Assembly (NCBI GenBank): GCA_020048595.1
Contig: JAIFMH010000034.1
Location: 1-38,693, forward strand
Length of the DNA stretch: 38,693 nt
DNA from: Bacteroidota bacterium
GTDB lineage: Bacteria > Bacteroidota > Bacteroidia > Bacteroidales > UBA4417
Reading direction: 5' to 3'
Positions within the stretch are counted from its first letter, which is position 1, and each line of letters starts with the position of its first letter. Shown here in pieces: positions 9,122 to 17,737 of the stretch. A program made the translations under genes and the position numbers. The notes below the pieces were generated by a model that was not told the origin of the DNA, ran no database searches, and saw only the letters and a program-made list of their open reading frames with translations.

Positions 9122-12100
9122 TCATTGCTTGTCCTTATTGTTGATCTTCTGTGTGTCCAGCCATTCTCCATCGTGGAACCGGACGATAACAGGGGCGGAC
9201 TGATAGTTCTTACCGGGTTTGCCACCGTTGCAGTCCACGAAGTTGAATTCGACTCCTATCGGCAGACCGCGCAATTCGTCGGGCCGGGGCCAGTTGCCGT
9301 CTTCGCGGAGGCTGGCGCCGCTCGGAAGCAGGCGCATTTGGGCCACGATCGCGCGGTTATCCTGATCGTGCGCACCGATATACACCCAAGGACCGGGAGT
9401 TGGTGACCGAAAGGCGATCCATGGCTCGCCCAAGGTCACAGGCAGGCCGTCCCCCCCGAATTGCCTACCCATTTCCTGTCGATAGCCGAAGAACTGCTCT
9501 GGTGCGTCGCCGCCAAACGAGTAATTCTTGAAGGTGCGGAAGATGTCCGCCTTGATGGTGGTTTTCTTCGCATCGAGATGCACGAACTGGGTGGCTTTGA
9601 GTTGGCCCTGATTGGTCCCGAGACCCTGGATGCCGCCGAGGACGGGGAAATATGTTTCGCCTACCGCATACGGTGTCCGGTTCTCGATCGTGAGGTTGAA
9701 CACGACTCCGCCCCCAACCAGTTCGAGTGTCTGCGTGACAGACACATCGTATTTCTCGCCGAGGTAATTGGCGAGGGGACCTGTCCAGGTCAGCACAAGC
9801 TTTCCGCCTTCCATACGGGCGGACGAGAGCTTCTGCCTGGCACCGATGATCCAATTGGCCTCGATGTCCTGCCACGGCTCCTTGCCCGGCAAGGTCAGCC
9901 CGAACATCCAGCTTCCGGCAAGGCGCGGTTCGAGGATCAGGTCGAGCTTGCTCCGCTTGTCATGAATTCGGGTTACAGAGCCATTTTTGCGACTGACCTC
10001 AACCAATATGTTCCCGTCCTCCAGCTTGACGGAGCGTGCCGGATTAAAAGCCGGCAACTCTGGCACCGGCGTTTCATTCGGCACACGGGCGATGGCCAGA
10101 CGTTGTGGAACGGTTGCACGTGTCGGTACAGTCTTTTCCTCCAACTCCTCGACAAACAGAATCTGCTCCGCCGCAATGGTGATGGAAGCCGGCAGATTCA
10201 CGACATGGCTTTCGAGGCCGGGCTGATGAATCCTCACGCTGGGCGACCTGGCCTTGTCGAATCCAGTCACCGCCATGGTCTGCGGGTCCATCTTCGCGTT
10301 GGTCAGAATGCAGGCCCGGAGGGCGGTGCGGCGATTGCGGAAGACGTTGAACTCAACTCCTGCCGGCACCGGCTTTTCCATTGTCACTCCATTGTGACCA
10401 AGCACTTCTCCCTGGAAAACCGTTTCCTGAAGTTGGTCCCGGATGCGCTTCACATCGCGGATATGCTCGTTGAGTCCTTCCATCACTTTAAGGTCCATTC
10501 CTCCGGAAAATTTCATTGGTGTGATCATGACGTGGTGACCGTCGCGGACCAGGTTGTTGACCAACAGGTAGTCGTAGGCATCCTTCAGACCTTCCGTCTC
10601 GGCGAGCTCGGGGAAGAGGGCGCGGGTGAAGGATCGGGGAGTGCCGACCCACCACTCGCTACTGCCAAACTGCAACATACGGTCCCAGTTGCATTCAAAG
10701 GACATCGCCCAGTTGGGGTTGTGCTTCCGGCAAGCAGCGAGGACTTCTTTGGATTGCAGGATCGCGCCTTCCCACGTCGTCATGTCCGGGCTCATCGGTG
10801 ATTCGGGATTGAACGAGAGAAAATCCGGGTACATCTTGTCCACATGCACGCCGTCAGCGCCAATTTTGGCCAGTGCCTCGAACTGGTCGGTGATGATCTT
10901 CCGGAACTGCGGGAAACCGAGGTCCGCCTTGGTCATCAACCGCGGATATCCCATCCGGCCCCAAAGCGAACCGTAACCCCAGCCCACGTTCCAGGTGAGG
11001 TCGCCGTTTTCCTTCCACTCGCGATACTTTTGCAGCTCGTCCTGATACCAACGGGTGTTGAGCGTCATCACCTGATAGTTGACGAAGAAGTACACCTTGA
11101 CCCCCATTTTGTGACAGGCACGGATGCCCTCCTCGAGGTCCTTCCAGGTGCCCAGGCGCGGATCGGGCGTGTAGTAGGGAAGCCCGTTGTCATGGCCGCA
11201 GGTCTCCCAACCGCTGATCTGAACGGCGTTGATGCCGTAATCCTTGGCCGCTTTCGCCCAGCGGGGGATGTCTTTGAAGGTGTAGTTGATGGTTCCTTCC
11301 GGCAGCATGAACATCGTGAACACAAAGAACGACTCCTTGCGAATCCAGTCCTTTCCGGGGTCGGCCAAACCAAAGGTGCGCGTGAAGAAATCCCGATAGA
11401 CGCGCCCCGCCTCGCGCCAGCCGCCATCCACGATCTTCAACACCACGGGCGAGCCGTCGAACGATTCGCCCGGCGGCGTGAACGGCAGGTGCCGCACTGA
11501 GGCGAACACATCCTTCACTATCCCTGTGCCTTGTTCCTCGAACCGGAATTCCTTGGCGCGGGCGATTTCATCGTGGGAGGCGAAATAAAGCGATTTTCCT
11601 GCTGACATACTCTCGATGCAGGCGAAGGACATGCTTGCCTGCCCGGGATATTCGAAAGTCGATATTCCAAAGGGTGGTTCGACTTTCTTCGATGTAAATC
11701 CTCGGACCGGCGCCCATAGCATGCCATCGGTTGGTTTGCCGGGCGAACCGAACTTTGCCAACCCGCCAATAAGCGGATAAGAAGCTGAACGGATCTTGCC
11801 CGCCGTGCGGTTGTCCAGATGCAGCCTGAACTCCAGAGCGTTGCCGGAGGTCTGCACCTCCATCCTTACGGCGACCTCGTGTGCAGCGCCGTCGGTGTCT
11901 TTCATCGGGCCGTTCCACTTCAGTGTAATCCCGCCAGACCTGCGGGTGACTTCAGTTAGGTATTGCTCCCGGCCCAGGATCGTCACCGTCTTGTTCCCCG
12001 GCAGGCCGAGTTCCAGACGGAAGTTCCCGGCCAATTCCGGCGACGATGACAACTCGATGCCACTTTGCTTGTCGAGGATGCGGCTGATCCGGCCGAAGAC

Positions 12101-12244
12101 CGAATCGATTTCGACTACTACTTGTTCGTTCCCGAGAAGAACAGGTATTTGGTTTGCCTTATTAACGGCCTGTGCTTTAATGATACTAAAAGCAATCAAT
12201 AGTAATGTGACACTAATCAATATGAAATTGAATGTTCTTCTCAT
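9122..12244 (-). CDS. Secreted DUF6259-like glycoside hydrolase-type protein, GC-rich body
   Basis: The 1040-residue product has a signal peptide (MRRTFNFILISVTLLLIAF, cleavage near KAQA), then a beta domain at about 35-300, a TIM-barrel-like core at about 310-640, and a second copy of the beta domain at about 740-1035. The copies align: VEIDSVFGRISRILDKQS against VEVSRKNGSVTRIHDKRS, and PVVLKIVDGGWREAGR against PVIVRFHDGEWLDTQK. The core has DYGINAVQISGWET, MGVKVYFFVNYQ and KIGADGVHVDKMYPDF, which suit a GH31/GH36-like barrel or the DUF6259 family. DNA for about 9160-12130 is markedly GC-rich, whereas the first 35 codons and the last few are AT-rich, implying a transferred body behind a native leader. 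Its ATG overlaps the upstream stop as ATGA. Substrate unknown. Confidence 0.75.
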   Translation of the reverse strand: MRRTFNFILISVTLLLIAFSIIKAQAVNKANQIPVLLGNEQVVVEIDSVFGRISRILDKQSGIELSSSPELAGNFRLELGLPGNKTVTILGREQYLTEVTRRSGGITLKWNGPMKDTDGAAHEVAVRMEVQTSGNALEFRLHLDNRTAGKIRSASYPLIGGLAKFGSPGKPTDGMLWAPVRGFTSKKVEPPFGISTFEYPGQASMSFACIESMSAGKSLYFASHDEIARAKEFRFEEQGTGIVKDVFASVRHLPFTPPGESFDGSPVVLKIVDGGWREAGRVYRDFFTRTFGLADPGKDWIRKESFFVFTMFMLPEGTINYTFKDIPRWAKAAKDYGINAVQISGWETCGHDNGLPYYTPDPRLGTWKDLEEGIRACHKMGVKVYFFVNYQVMTLNTRWYQDELQKYREWKENGDLTWNVGWGYGSLWGRMGYPRLMTKADLGFPQFRKIITDQFEALAKIGADGVHVDKMYPDFLSFNPESPMSPDMTTWEGAILQSKEVLAACRKHNPNWAMSFECNWDRMLQFGSSEWWVGTPRSFTRALFPELAETEGLKDAYDYLLVNNLVRDGHHVMITPMKFSGGMDLKVMEGLNEHIRDVKRIRDQLQETVFQGEVLGHNGVTMEKPVPAGVEFNVFRNRRTALRACILTNAKMDPQTMAVTGFDKARSPSVRIHQPGLESHVVNLPASITIAAEQILFVEELEEKTVPTRATVPQRLAIARVPNETPVPELPAFNPARSVKLEDGNILVEVSRKNGSVTRIHDKRSKLDLILEPRLAGSWMFGLTLPGKEPWQDIEANWIIGARQKLSSARMEGGKLVLTWTGPLANYLGEKYDVSVTQTLELVGGGVVFNLTIENRTPYAVGETYFPVLGGIQGLGTNQGQLKATQFVHLDAKKTTIKADIFRTFKNYSFGGDAPEQFFGYRQEMGRQFGGDGLPVTLGEPWIAFRSPTPGPWVYIGAHDQDNRAIVAQMRLLPSGASLREDGNWPRPDELRGLPIGVEFNFVDCNGGKPGKNYQSAPVIVRFHDGEWLDTQKINNKDKQ

Positions 12245-14181
12245 TTTTTCTTTGTTTCTATGTATTTTATTATCGATTCTAAAACAATACCTGATTCAAA
12301 AGGCCTTAGATTGTGGGGGTTTGGTACAGCATTCGGTCCGTAAAATTCATTAACCATACCAAACATCTGAACTATGTTGCTATCTATCAGCGTGTTAAAA
12401 ACATTATCTTTTCGTTTGTCGTTCAGTTCTGTAAGACCATACAGTAAATAGCCCATGGTATTTCCGCTAAATCCTTCGGTTTCATTGGGTACCATTGGTA
12501 AAAATCCGGTCGTTGGGTTGATATATTCAGCCATACTTTTTGCCGTAATTTTTTCCATTTCATTCGTTAGTTCAACTCCAAACCACAAGGGCATAAGTCC
12601 AAAATTCGTAACACGATAGTCAAAAAAAGTGTTATCCCTTCTTTTTGCCCAATCCAAATATCCTAAATCGCTGTTAAAGAAGTTTATTTCAATTGATTCG
12701 AGCAGTTTTTGTTTGTAATTTTCATAGGTTGATATTTCCGGTTTCAAATGACTTAATTCCAGGTATTGAATATAAAAATCCAATGAAGCGACACAGGAGG
12801 CAAGTGATGTTAATGACCAAATATCCTTATGAAAACCCGGAAGGCCAATCGAAATTCCATTTATAATGCCAATAATTTCACCATCTTTCTTCACAGTGTA
12901 TTGTTCGGTTTCATCGCCATTAAATGGTAGTAGCCAATTCTCTTCTTTGGCATGTCGAAGCTGGATATCTATGGCGTATTTTAGTAAATCATGGTTTTGC
13001 TTTAGAAAATTCAGGTCATGATTGATTTTATATATATCACGCATGAGCATCACAACATATGCCGGGCATTCTGCATATTGATTACCGCCATAATGGGTAT
13101 GCGAATCATATCCCATTTGAACAGAATTGGGTATCTCTTTAAATACCCCGAATTTATGGTTTGTAATCTCAATAAACTTTTCTGCCTCCTTTGTAAAACC
13201 ACAGCTTAACAAACCTCGGCATGCGCTATATGAATCACGGATATATGAAAATGCATAGCTTCTGACGCCGGGAATAAAACCACCGCAACGATTTTGTTGC
13301 ATCTTAATGCCAATCAGCATCGACTCAATAATGTCATTGACTCTTTGTTCACGAGATTTGGCAATATTTCCCTGTTTCAGCCAATTTTTCCAATATTTTA
13401 CCGTAGCATCAATATCCTTCCGAATACTCCTGGCATGAATATTTTTCAGGGAGTCGTCCAATTTTTCTGTACTTTCATCAACGAAATAGTGCATTAATGA
13501 AACTTCCTTATTCCCGGTTGTTGGAATCGTTATTTCTCCTGTGGAAAGAATGGGTGTAGTGTCAGTAGTACCAATAAATGGAAGATCTTTAAAAAGCACT
13601 AACAAATACCTGTTTTTCCAATTTCCACCATCTCCGTTTCCAAAAAGAGGAGCTGTTGTATCAGCATGGAATAAAACACCGGAATTCTTATATAGTGAAG
13701 ATTTAATATTTTCTCCCGGAGTAATCTCTGAAGACACTTCCACTACTTGCGTATGTTTCCCTGAATTATTTTCAAAGACAATATGCCTGACATACAAAGG
13801 GCTATTGCTTACAACAAAGTCTAACACATGAATTTTAAGGTCACCCACCTGAGAGCAACCATAATACATGCCGGTACCTTTTAATCTGTGGATATTTACA
13901 GTAAGAATCTCCTGTTTTTTATTGATTTGTAATAGTAGTTTCGCAGACTTGATAAAGTTTGGAGATGTATAATCCGGTCCTATTAAAAAATCCAGGTTCC
14001 CATGTATATCCCCGCCACCTCCAATTATTCCATTTCCAATAAAATATCGCTCGCTATTCGTATTTAACCATTGCACTGTATCAGGTAAATTGATAGCTCC
14101 AGCTTTTATTTTCTTTTGACTGAATTCGTTACATCCGCTAAAAAGCAAAATGCCCAGAATTATAATAACCTGAAGTCTCAT
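12241..14181 (-). CDS. Lipoprotein with six-hairpin (alpha/alpha) glycosidase-like fold
   Basis: I place the start at the ATG at 14181, because it gives an immediate lipoprotein signal, MRLQVIIILGILLFSGC, with lipobox LFSGC. An in-frame ATG at 14244 would put 21 extra hydrophobic residues in front. The mature protein (about 630 residues) has a beta-rich N-terminal half (GNGIIGGGGDIHGNLDFLIG) and an alpha-helical C-terminal half with FSYIRDSYSACRGLLSCGF and GYDSHTHYGGNQYAECPAY, resembling (alpha/alpha)6 enzymes such as GH15, GH63 or amylo-alpha-1,6-glucosidase relatives. The RDS motif could hold an active-site acid. It is AT-rich throughout. Its stop overlaps the next gene's ATG (12241-12244), suggesting translational coupling with the 1040-aa protein. 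Substrate is not recognised. Confidence 0.6.
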   Translation of the reverse strand: MRLQVIIILGILLFSGCNEFSQKKIKAGAINLPDTVQWLNTNSERYFIGNGIIGGGGDIHGNLDFLIGPDYTSPNFIKSAKLLLQINKKQEILTVNIHRLKGTGMYYGCSQVGDLKIHVLDFVVSNSPLYVRHIVFENNSGKHTQVVEVSSEITPGENIKSSLYKNSGVLFHADTTAPLFGNGDGGNWKNRYLLVLFKDLPFIGTTDTTPILSTGEITIPTTGNKEVSLMHYFVDESTEKLDDSLKNIHARSIRKDIDATVKYWKNWLKQGNIAKSREQRVNDIIESMLIGIKMQQNRCGGFIPGVRSYAFSYIRDSYSACRGLLSCGFTKEAEKFIEITNHKFGVFKEIPNSVQMGYDSHTHYGGNQYAECPAYVVMLMRDIYKINHDLNFLKQNHDLLKYAIDIQLRHAKEENWLLPFNGDETEQYTVKKDGEIIGIINGISIGLPGFHKDIWSLTSLASCVASLDFYIQYLELSHLKPEISTYENYKQKLLESIEINFFNSDLGYLDWAKRRDNTFFDYRVTNFGLMPLWFGVELTNEMEKITAKSMAEYINPTTGFLPMVPNETEGFSGNTMGYLLYGLTELNDKRKDNVFNTLIDSNIVQMFGMVNEFYGPNAVPNPHNLRPFESGIVLESIIKYIETKKK

Positions 14182-14244
14182 TTGTTTTAAGATTCCAGTA
14201 AGACGTATTAAAAGTGATGCAAAAATTATTGATATGGTTTTCAT
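14182..14244 (-). other. Orphan signal-peptide start in frame ahead of the lipoprotein gene
   Basis: The 21 codons starting at 14244 read MKTISIIFASLLIRLTGILKQ, a Lys-plus-hydrophobic start like a second signal peptide. It runs directly into the ATG at 14181, which has its own complete lipoprotein signal. Two signal starts in tandem are unnecessary. This could be the stub of a lost gene, or an upstream start that is used. Confidence 0.4.
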
Positions 14245-14266
14245 TGTTTTTATAATTTAAAAGGTT

Positions 14267-14476
14267 TCAATTTACCGGCCAAACCCGAATGGTTTCTTTA
14301 CCGTTTACGGGGGGCGCCGGACGTTGCATGTATACGGCGCAGTCGCGTCCGAGCCGATCTTCACCCCGTCCACATAGAACTCCACGTTCGTGATGGCACC
14401 GTATGACGTTGTCGCCGAAACCTTGATAGGCGCCGTAGTCCCAGCGGTCACCGTCGCACCGTTTGTTGAAAATCAT
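14267..14476 (-). pseudogene. Remnant: GC-rich Ig-like domain piece joined to an unrelated C-terminal tail
   Basis: Between the lipoprotein and 603-aa genes is a GC-rich stretch with no complete gene. In one minus frame (about 14472-14329) it reads TNGATVTAGTTAPIKVSATT followed by TNVEFYVDGVKIGSDATAPY, a clear bacterial Ig-like domain of the kind found in large secreted enzymes. An in-frame stop lies just upstream, and the frame ends shortly after the APYT motif. In another frame the DNA closes as VNGKETIRVWPVN-stop at 14267, where base composition returns to native; this looks like the genuine C-terminus of another protein. So two 3'-type fragments are butted together. It is not expected to make a working protein. 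Confidence 0.6.
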
Positions 14477-14478
14477 GT

Positions 14479-16290
14479 TCATGGCGCCTCGATCCTGACG
14501 CGCTGCACCTGGAAGACCGCCGGGGTCGGCAGCGGCACGTCGACGGCGGCATCGACGCCCTTGTTGTCGGTGACCCCGCGCCAGACACCTGTGCGCAAGG
14601 ACAGCCGCTGCAAGGTCTTGGCGTCCGCCTCGGCCACGGCCAGTTCCTGCGCCGCGCCGCCATTGACATGCACGTTGTAGCGGCCCGCCTCCGCATCGGC
14701 GACGATGACCAGGGAGAGCTTCTCTCCCGCCGTGTATGTGCCGAGGTCAACGGCGTTGTTCCCGTCCGCCGCCTGCACCGTGCCGGTCTCAGTCAGCACC
14801 ACACGCACCGGCCGGCGGCTGGCGGGATCGCAGAGTTCGATCTCCAGCCGGGCGTTGGCCTGGGCCGGCGTCAGTTCCAGTTCGACCCGAACCTTTGCCG
14901 ATTCAGGGAACACGCGCACGGCGCGGGCGTAGTCGAAGGGATCGCCGTCGCGCAGTTCCAGGCTGCGTTTCCCGGCGTTCTCGACGACAGTCACAGGTGC
15001 CCACTTCGGGCTGTAGAGATTCCATCCCGGCACGACGGCGTTGGGCGTGGCCTTCGTGAAATCGTCCGTCGGGAACGCGGTCTCGTCCGGTTTGACCGGC
15101 AGAGCGATGCGCGACACCCAGATGTCTTCCTTGTTGACGCTGTAGACCAGCCACAGCGCCTGCTTCGTGTCCGCGAACGTACCGTCATCGGCCCACTCGG
15201 CCAGCCCGCGCACGTACTGCGCGCCGGGATTCTTGTACTTTCCCGGATAGCGAAGCGGGGGAAGTTCGCCATGGACTACCCGCAGGTCGCGGAATTCGCG
15301 GCCGTCATCGCCGTGAACGATGACAAGGGGATAACGGATTTGCCGGCCCGGGTCAGGGTTGTAGGCAAGGGCGAAACGGCCATCGTCCGTTCTTTGCCCC
15401 CAGATCTTGCCAGATCCAGCCAGCAGCGACGGTGGCTGCACCGGCCGTGACCAGGTCTGGCCATTGTCATCCGACAACGTCACAAGTCCCATCTTGCACA
15501 GACCGACCAATGCCCCGTCCTGGCGGTGGTAGAAGCAGAGGGCCTTGCCGAACTTCCAGAAACCGACGCTGTTCAACTCCTTGTCGGCATGCCACTTCAT
15601 GCGGAGGTCGCCGAGATAGACACCGTAGTCCTGCTGTTCCAGGAGAAGGTTGCTTCCAGCGGCTTCGCGGCAGGCCGCCACAAAACCGGCATCCGTTGAC
15701 GTCTCGAAAGACGGCAGCAGATCCGGCAGCGGGGCGATCAAGGTGAACACCTCGCCGAGCTGATGATCGGCCGTGATCTCCCGGACCAGCAGCACCTTCT
15801 TCTCGGCCTCGCTGACCGTGCTGTCAGCCGTATTGCCGGCGCAGAACGCCAGCATCCGCCCGTTGGTGGCGCGGTAGAAGTAGAAACGAGCGGCACAGGA
15901 GACCTTGCGCGGGAAGAGATCAGCCGGCGCGGACCACTGCCAACCGTCCCTCGATGTCGCATATACGACCTTGTAGGGAGGAACGTCCTCGTCCTTCGGC
16001 GTCATGGCCCAGGCGGCATAGATCCGGCCCTTCCAGACCGCCAGGTCCTGGTGGTGGGCGTAGGTCCAGCCGTCGCCATCGGCCTGCTCCGGCTGGTTGC
16101 GGCTCGCACGCAGGATCTGGATGTTCTGCACGCCGACGACGGGTTTCAGCCCGCCATCGGGCAACTGCAGGTTGAGGCGGCCTTGTTCATTGCCGCTGAC
16201 CACGATGGGCGTGCTCTTTTCCTGCGCGGCGAGTGGCGATGGGGTCATCAAATTGAGGGCGATAATCATCATTATCAATAATCTTTTCAT
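14479..16290 (-). CDS. Secreted sialidase-like propeller plus C-terminal sandwich protein, GC-rich body
   Basis: This 603-residue protein has a signal peptide (MKRLLIMMIIALNLM...PLAAQEKST). Residues about 60-390 contain propeller-type repeats (WTYAHHQDLAVWKGRIYAAW, YATSRDGWQWSAP, TLSDDNGQTWSRP). A C-terminal domain at about 400-600 looks like a LamG/concanavalin-type sandwich (LELRDGDPFDYARAV, RYNVHVNGGAAQELAV). It may bind or cleave a glycan; no catalytic residues are assigned. The coding DNA is strongly GC-rich from about codon 20 on, unlike the neighbours, while the leader and first codons are AT-rich and almost the same as those of the gene at 26157-27632. That suggests a foreign body behind a duplicated native signal peptide. 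Confidence 0.65.
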   Translation of the reverse strand: MKRLLIMMIIALNLMTPSPLAAQEKSTPIVVSGNEQGRLNLQLPDGGLKPVVGVQNIQILRASRNQPEQADGDGWTYAHHQDLAVWKGRIYAAWAMTPKDEDVPPYKVVYATSRDGWQWSAPADLFPRKVSCAARFYFYRATNGRMLAFCAGNTADSTVSEAEKKVLLVREITADHQLGEVFTLIAPLPDLLPSFETSTDAGFVAACREAAGSNLLLEQQDYGVYLGDLRMKWHADKELNSVGFWKFGKALCFYHRQDGALVGLCKMGLVTLSDDNGQTWSRPVQPPSLLAGSGKIWGQRTDDGRFALAYNPDPGRQIRYPLVIVHGDDGREFRDLRVVHGELPPLRYPGKYKNPGAQYVRGLAEWADDGTFADTKQALWLVYSVNKEDIWVSRIALPVKPDETAFPTDDFTKATPNAVVPGWNLYSPKWAPVTVVENAGKRSLELRDGDPFDYARAVRVFPESAKVRVELELTPAQANARLEIELCDPASRRPVRVVLTETGTVQAADGNNAVDLGTYTAGEKLSLVIVADAEAGRYNVHVNGGAAQELAVAEADAKTLQRLSLRTGVWRGVTDNKGVDAAVDVPLPTPAVFQVQRVRIEAP

Positions 16291-16321
16291 AAAAACAATT
16301 TTTTAGTTAAAAATCTAATTT
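16211..16321 (-). repeat. Leader/signal-peptide repeat, copy 1
   Basis: This segment covers the last codons and stop of a remnant gene (KLDF-stop, 16307-16321), a spacer of about 16 bases, and the first 27 codons of the 603-aa gene. It aligns with 27553-27665. In the 81 coding bases I count 8 differences, about 90% identity, and the noncoding leader with AAATTAGATTTTTAA is conserved too. Beyond codon 27 (QEKST) similarity stops abruptly. A duplicated secretion leader carrying different bodies is the simplest reading. Confidence 0.85.
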
Positions 16322-16345
16322 GAATATTATGTACCGGTAATACTC
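16307..16345 (-). pseudogene. 3' stub ending EYYRYIIFKLDF-stop
   Basis: These 12 codons and stop lie just ahead of the signal peptide of the 603-aa gene. They match the end of the remnant at 26027-26065 (EYFRFKKIKLDI-stop) with about 6 differences in 39 bases. The frame is closed upstream by TAG, so only the extreme 3' end survives. The parent protein is not identified; an EYFRF..IKL ending would suit a sandwich domain of a secreted glycan-active protein. Confidence 0.6.
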
Positions 16346-16408
16346 CTAGTTCATACTTTCTCCTTGTTGTTGTTTGTAGTTTCCTAAGTTCATTGGCCAA
16401 ACCGGAAG

Positions 16409-16477
16409 CTAATGAACTTCCTCCTGCTCAATGTGGTTTGCAGCATTTATGTAACGTTTTTTATCAGGTTCACGCAT
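16409..16477 (-). pseudogene. N-terminal stub of a UroD-family gene
   Basis: An ATG at 16477 opens a 22-codon frame starting MREPDKKRYINAANHIEQEE and ending at TAG (16409). The pattern (P-D-x-x-R-Y-x-x-A-x-x-H-x-E) is the typical first helix of uroporphyrinogen-decarboxylase-like methyltransferases. After about 16412 the sequence no longer follows the family, so only the 5' end remains. The C-terminal piece of a UroD-like gene sits at 1508-1873; both could derive from one type of gene, but that cannot be shown here. The rest of 16346-16586 holds no other convincing gene. Confidence 0.5.
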
Positions 16478-16586
16478 AATTATTCACTTCCAAAATCTTG
16501 CACAGTCTTTTCTAGTTTATAAATTCCAATACTTCAAGAAAATTCATTTTGCCCATGACTTAAACTCTGAAGTCATATTTTTAGTT

Positions 16587-17624
16587 TTAAATAGGTTTCC
16601 AGTAGAATATTGCCAACCCTGCCGGATCAAGCTTTTCAGTAAATTCAGCAATTTCCTCTTCATTTAACTCTCCATTGACTATAACACTCTTTGAAGCAGC
16701 CTGAATTTTTTTGCATGACTCAAGAATCAATTCTTTCCTGAATACCCCTGTTTCTCTTTCAATTGTTACTTCTACAGCTTTCAAATTTTCTATCTCAAGT
16801 ACCGCATCAAGGATATGCAAGCCGCATGCATGCATATGCAGCATACTGTATGGAAACTTATCAATGATCTTTTTGTCAAACTCCAGAAAATGCTCTTTGT
16901 AATCATTTAGTGAAAAGAGATTGGAAGCATCTATCTGGTAGTCTAAAATCGGTCCTGGCGCAAACACACTCCAGGCTGAAACGTATCCGCCTTTCCATGG
17001 CTGCCGCATATCAATATTTCGCTGTGCTGTCAAAATATATAATTCTGCAAATTTTTCCGCCAGTTTTGCAACCTTCTCAGGGCAGAGATACATAGAAGTG
17101 CACAACATTTCCTCACCCATGAATGCAGCAAGCATATCGATAACGCCTCTAAAATGAAGCTGTCTCACAGCTAAATCAACTCCTGCTTTATCAATAAGTT
17201 TTTTCATGACATTATTCATTACCTCAAACCATTCGGATTTCAAAGCACCTTCTACTGTGAATTCATCCATTGCATTTTCAATATCTACCGATACCGGTTT
17301 TGAAGAGCAGCTGAAAGCTGAAGCATAAATCGGGCATCCTATTACCGCCTCCATCCAGGCCTCAGAATATAGACATCCTGCAAAATTAACCATATCACCG
17401 TTAACCGGTTCAGGTTTGCTTTTCCCTTCTCCCACTAATCTGGAAATATCAATATCTTCGGGAAGCACTTTTTCAGGGTCTATAATCTCTCTGCCGCCCT
17501 TTACAGGATATGGCTTTTTATTGAAACCGTTAAAAGGTATTCTTGCCAATAGCGGTTCTTTGTTTGTAAGCTTCCAGAATTCCTTATTCTTTTCAATCAC
17601 TTTGCTTATTACTTTTTCATCCAT
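16587..17624 (-). CDS. UroD-superfamily protein (uroporphyrinogen decarboxylase/corrinoid methyltransferase-like)
   Basis: This 345-residue, AT-rich, apparently intact protein has no signal peptide and should be cytoplasmic. WKGGYVSAWSVFAPGPILDY (about 211-230), FPYSMLHMHACGLHILDAVL (about 256-275) and LAIFYWKPI at the end fit distant UroD-fold proteins annotated near corrinoid-dependent methyltransferase systems. The HMHACG motif replaces the usual HSCG metal-site stretch. The UroD fold includes haem-pathway decarboxylases and zinc methyltransferases (MtaA, MtbA type). A housekeeping haem role seems unlikely given the sugar-locus context and weak similarity. Methyl-group removal from a methylated sugar is possible but speculative. 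No corrinoid-protein gene is visible in the window. Confidence 0.65.
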   Translation of the reverse strand: MDEKVISKVIEKNKEFWKLTNKEPLLARIPFNGFNKKPYPVKGGREIIDPEKVLPEDIDISRLVGEGKSKPEPVNGDMVNFAGCLYSEAWMEAVIGCPIYASAFSCSSKPVSVDIENAMDEFTVEGALKSEWFEVMNNVMKKLIDKAGVDLAVRQLHFRGVIDMLAAFMGEEMLCTSMYLCPEKVAKLAEKFAELYILTAQRNIDMRQPWKGGYVSAWSVFAPGPILDYQIDASNLFSLNDYKEHFLEFDKKIIDKFPYSMLHMHACGLHILDAVLEIENLKAVEVTIERETGVFRKELILESCKKIQAASKSVIVNGELNEEEIAEFTEKLDPAGLAIFYWKPI

Positions 17625-17636
17625 ATTCGTATCGTC

Positions 17637-17644
17637 GCTCCTTT
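17637..17644 (-). promoter_or_regulatory. Strong Shine-Dalgarno sequence ahead of the UroD-like gene
   Basis: AAAGGAGC lies about 12 bases before the ATG at 17624. Most other genes here lack such a sequence, as is usual in Bacteroidota. It supports the chosen start and may hint at a different origin for this gene. Confidence 0.45.
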
Positions 17645-17737
17645 GCTACGCATTATCTTAATTTTTTCTTAAACATTATACCTCTCATATATTCTGACTA
17701 TTATTTTTTATCCTTTACCGATTTGTTGAAGAAGCAT

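Noticed and set aside
9461..10801. 446-codon open frame on the plus strand
   Set aside because: It lies antisense inside the 1040-aa gene, where high GC content lowers stop-codon frequency. The translation has no recognisable domain, while the minus frame has clear ones.
14668..15450. 260-codon plus-strand open frame
   Set aside because: Antisense to the GC-rich 603-aa gene; Arg/Pro/Ala-rich text with no motifs, explained by base composition.
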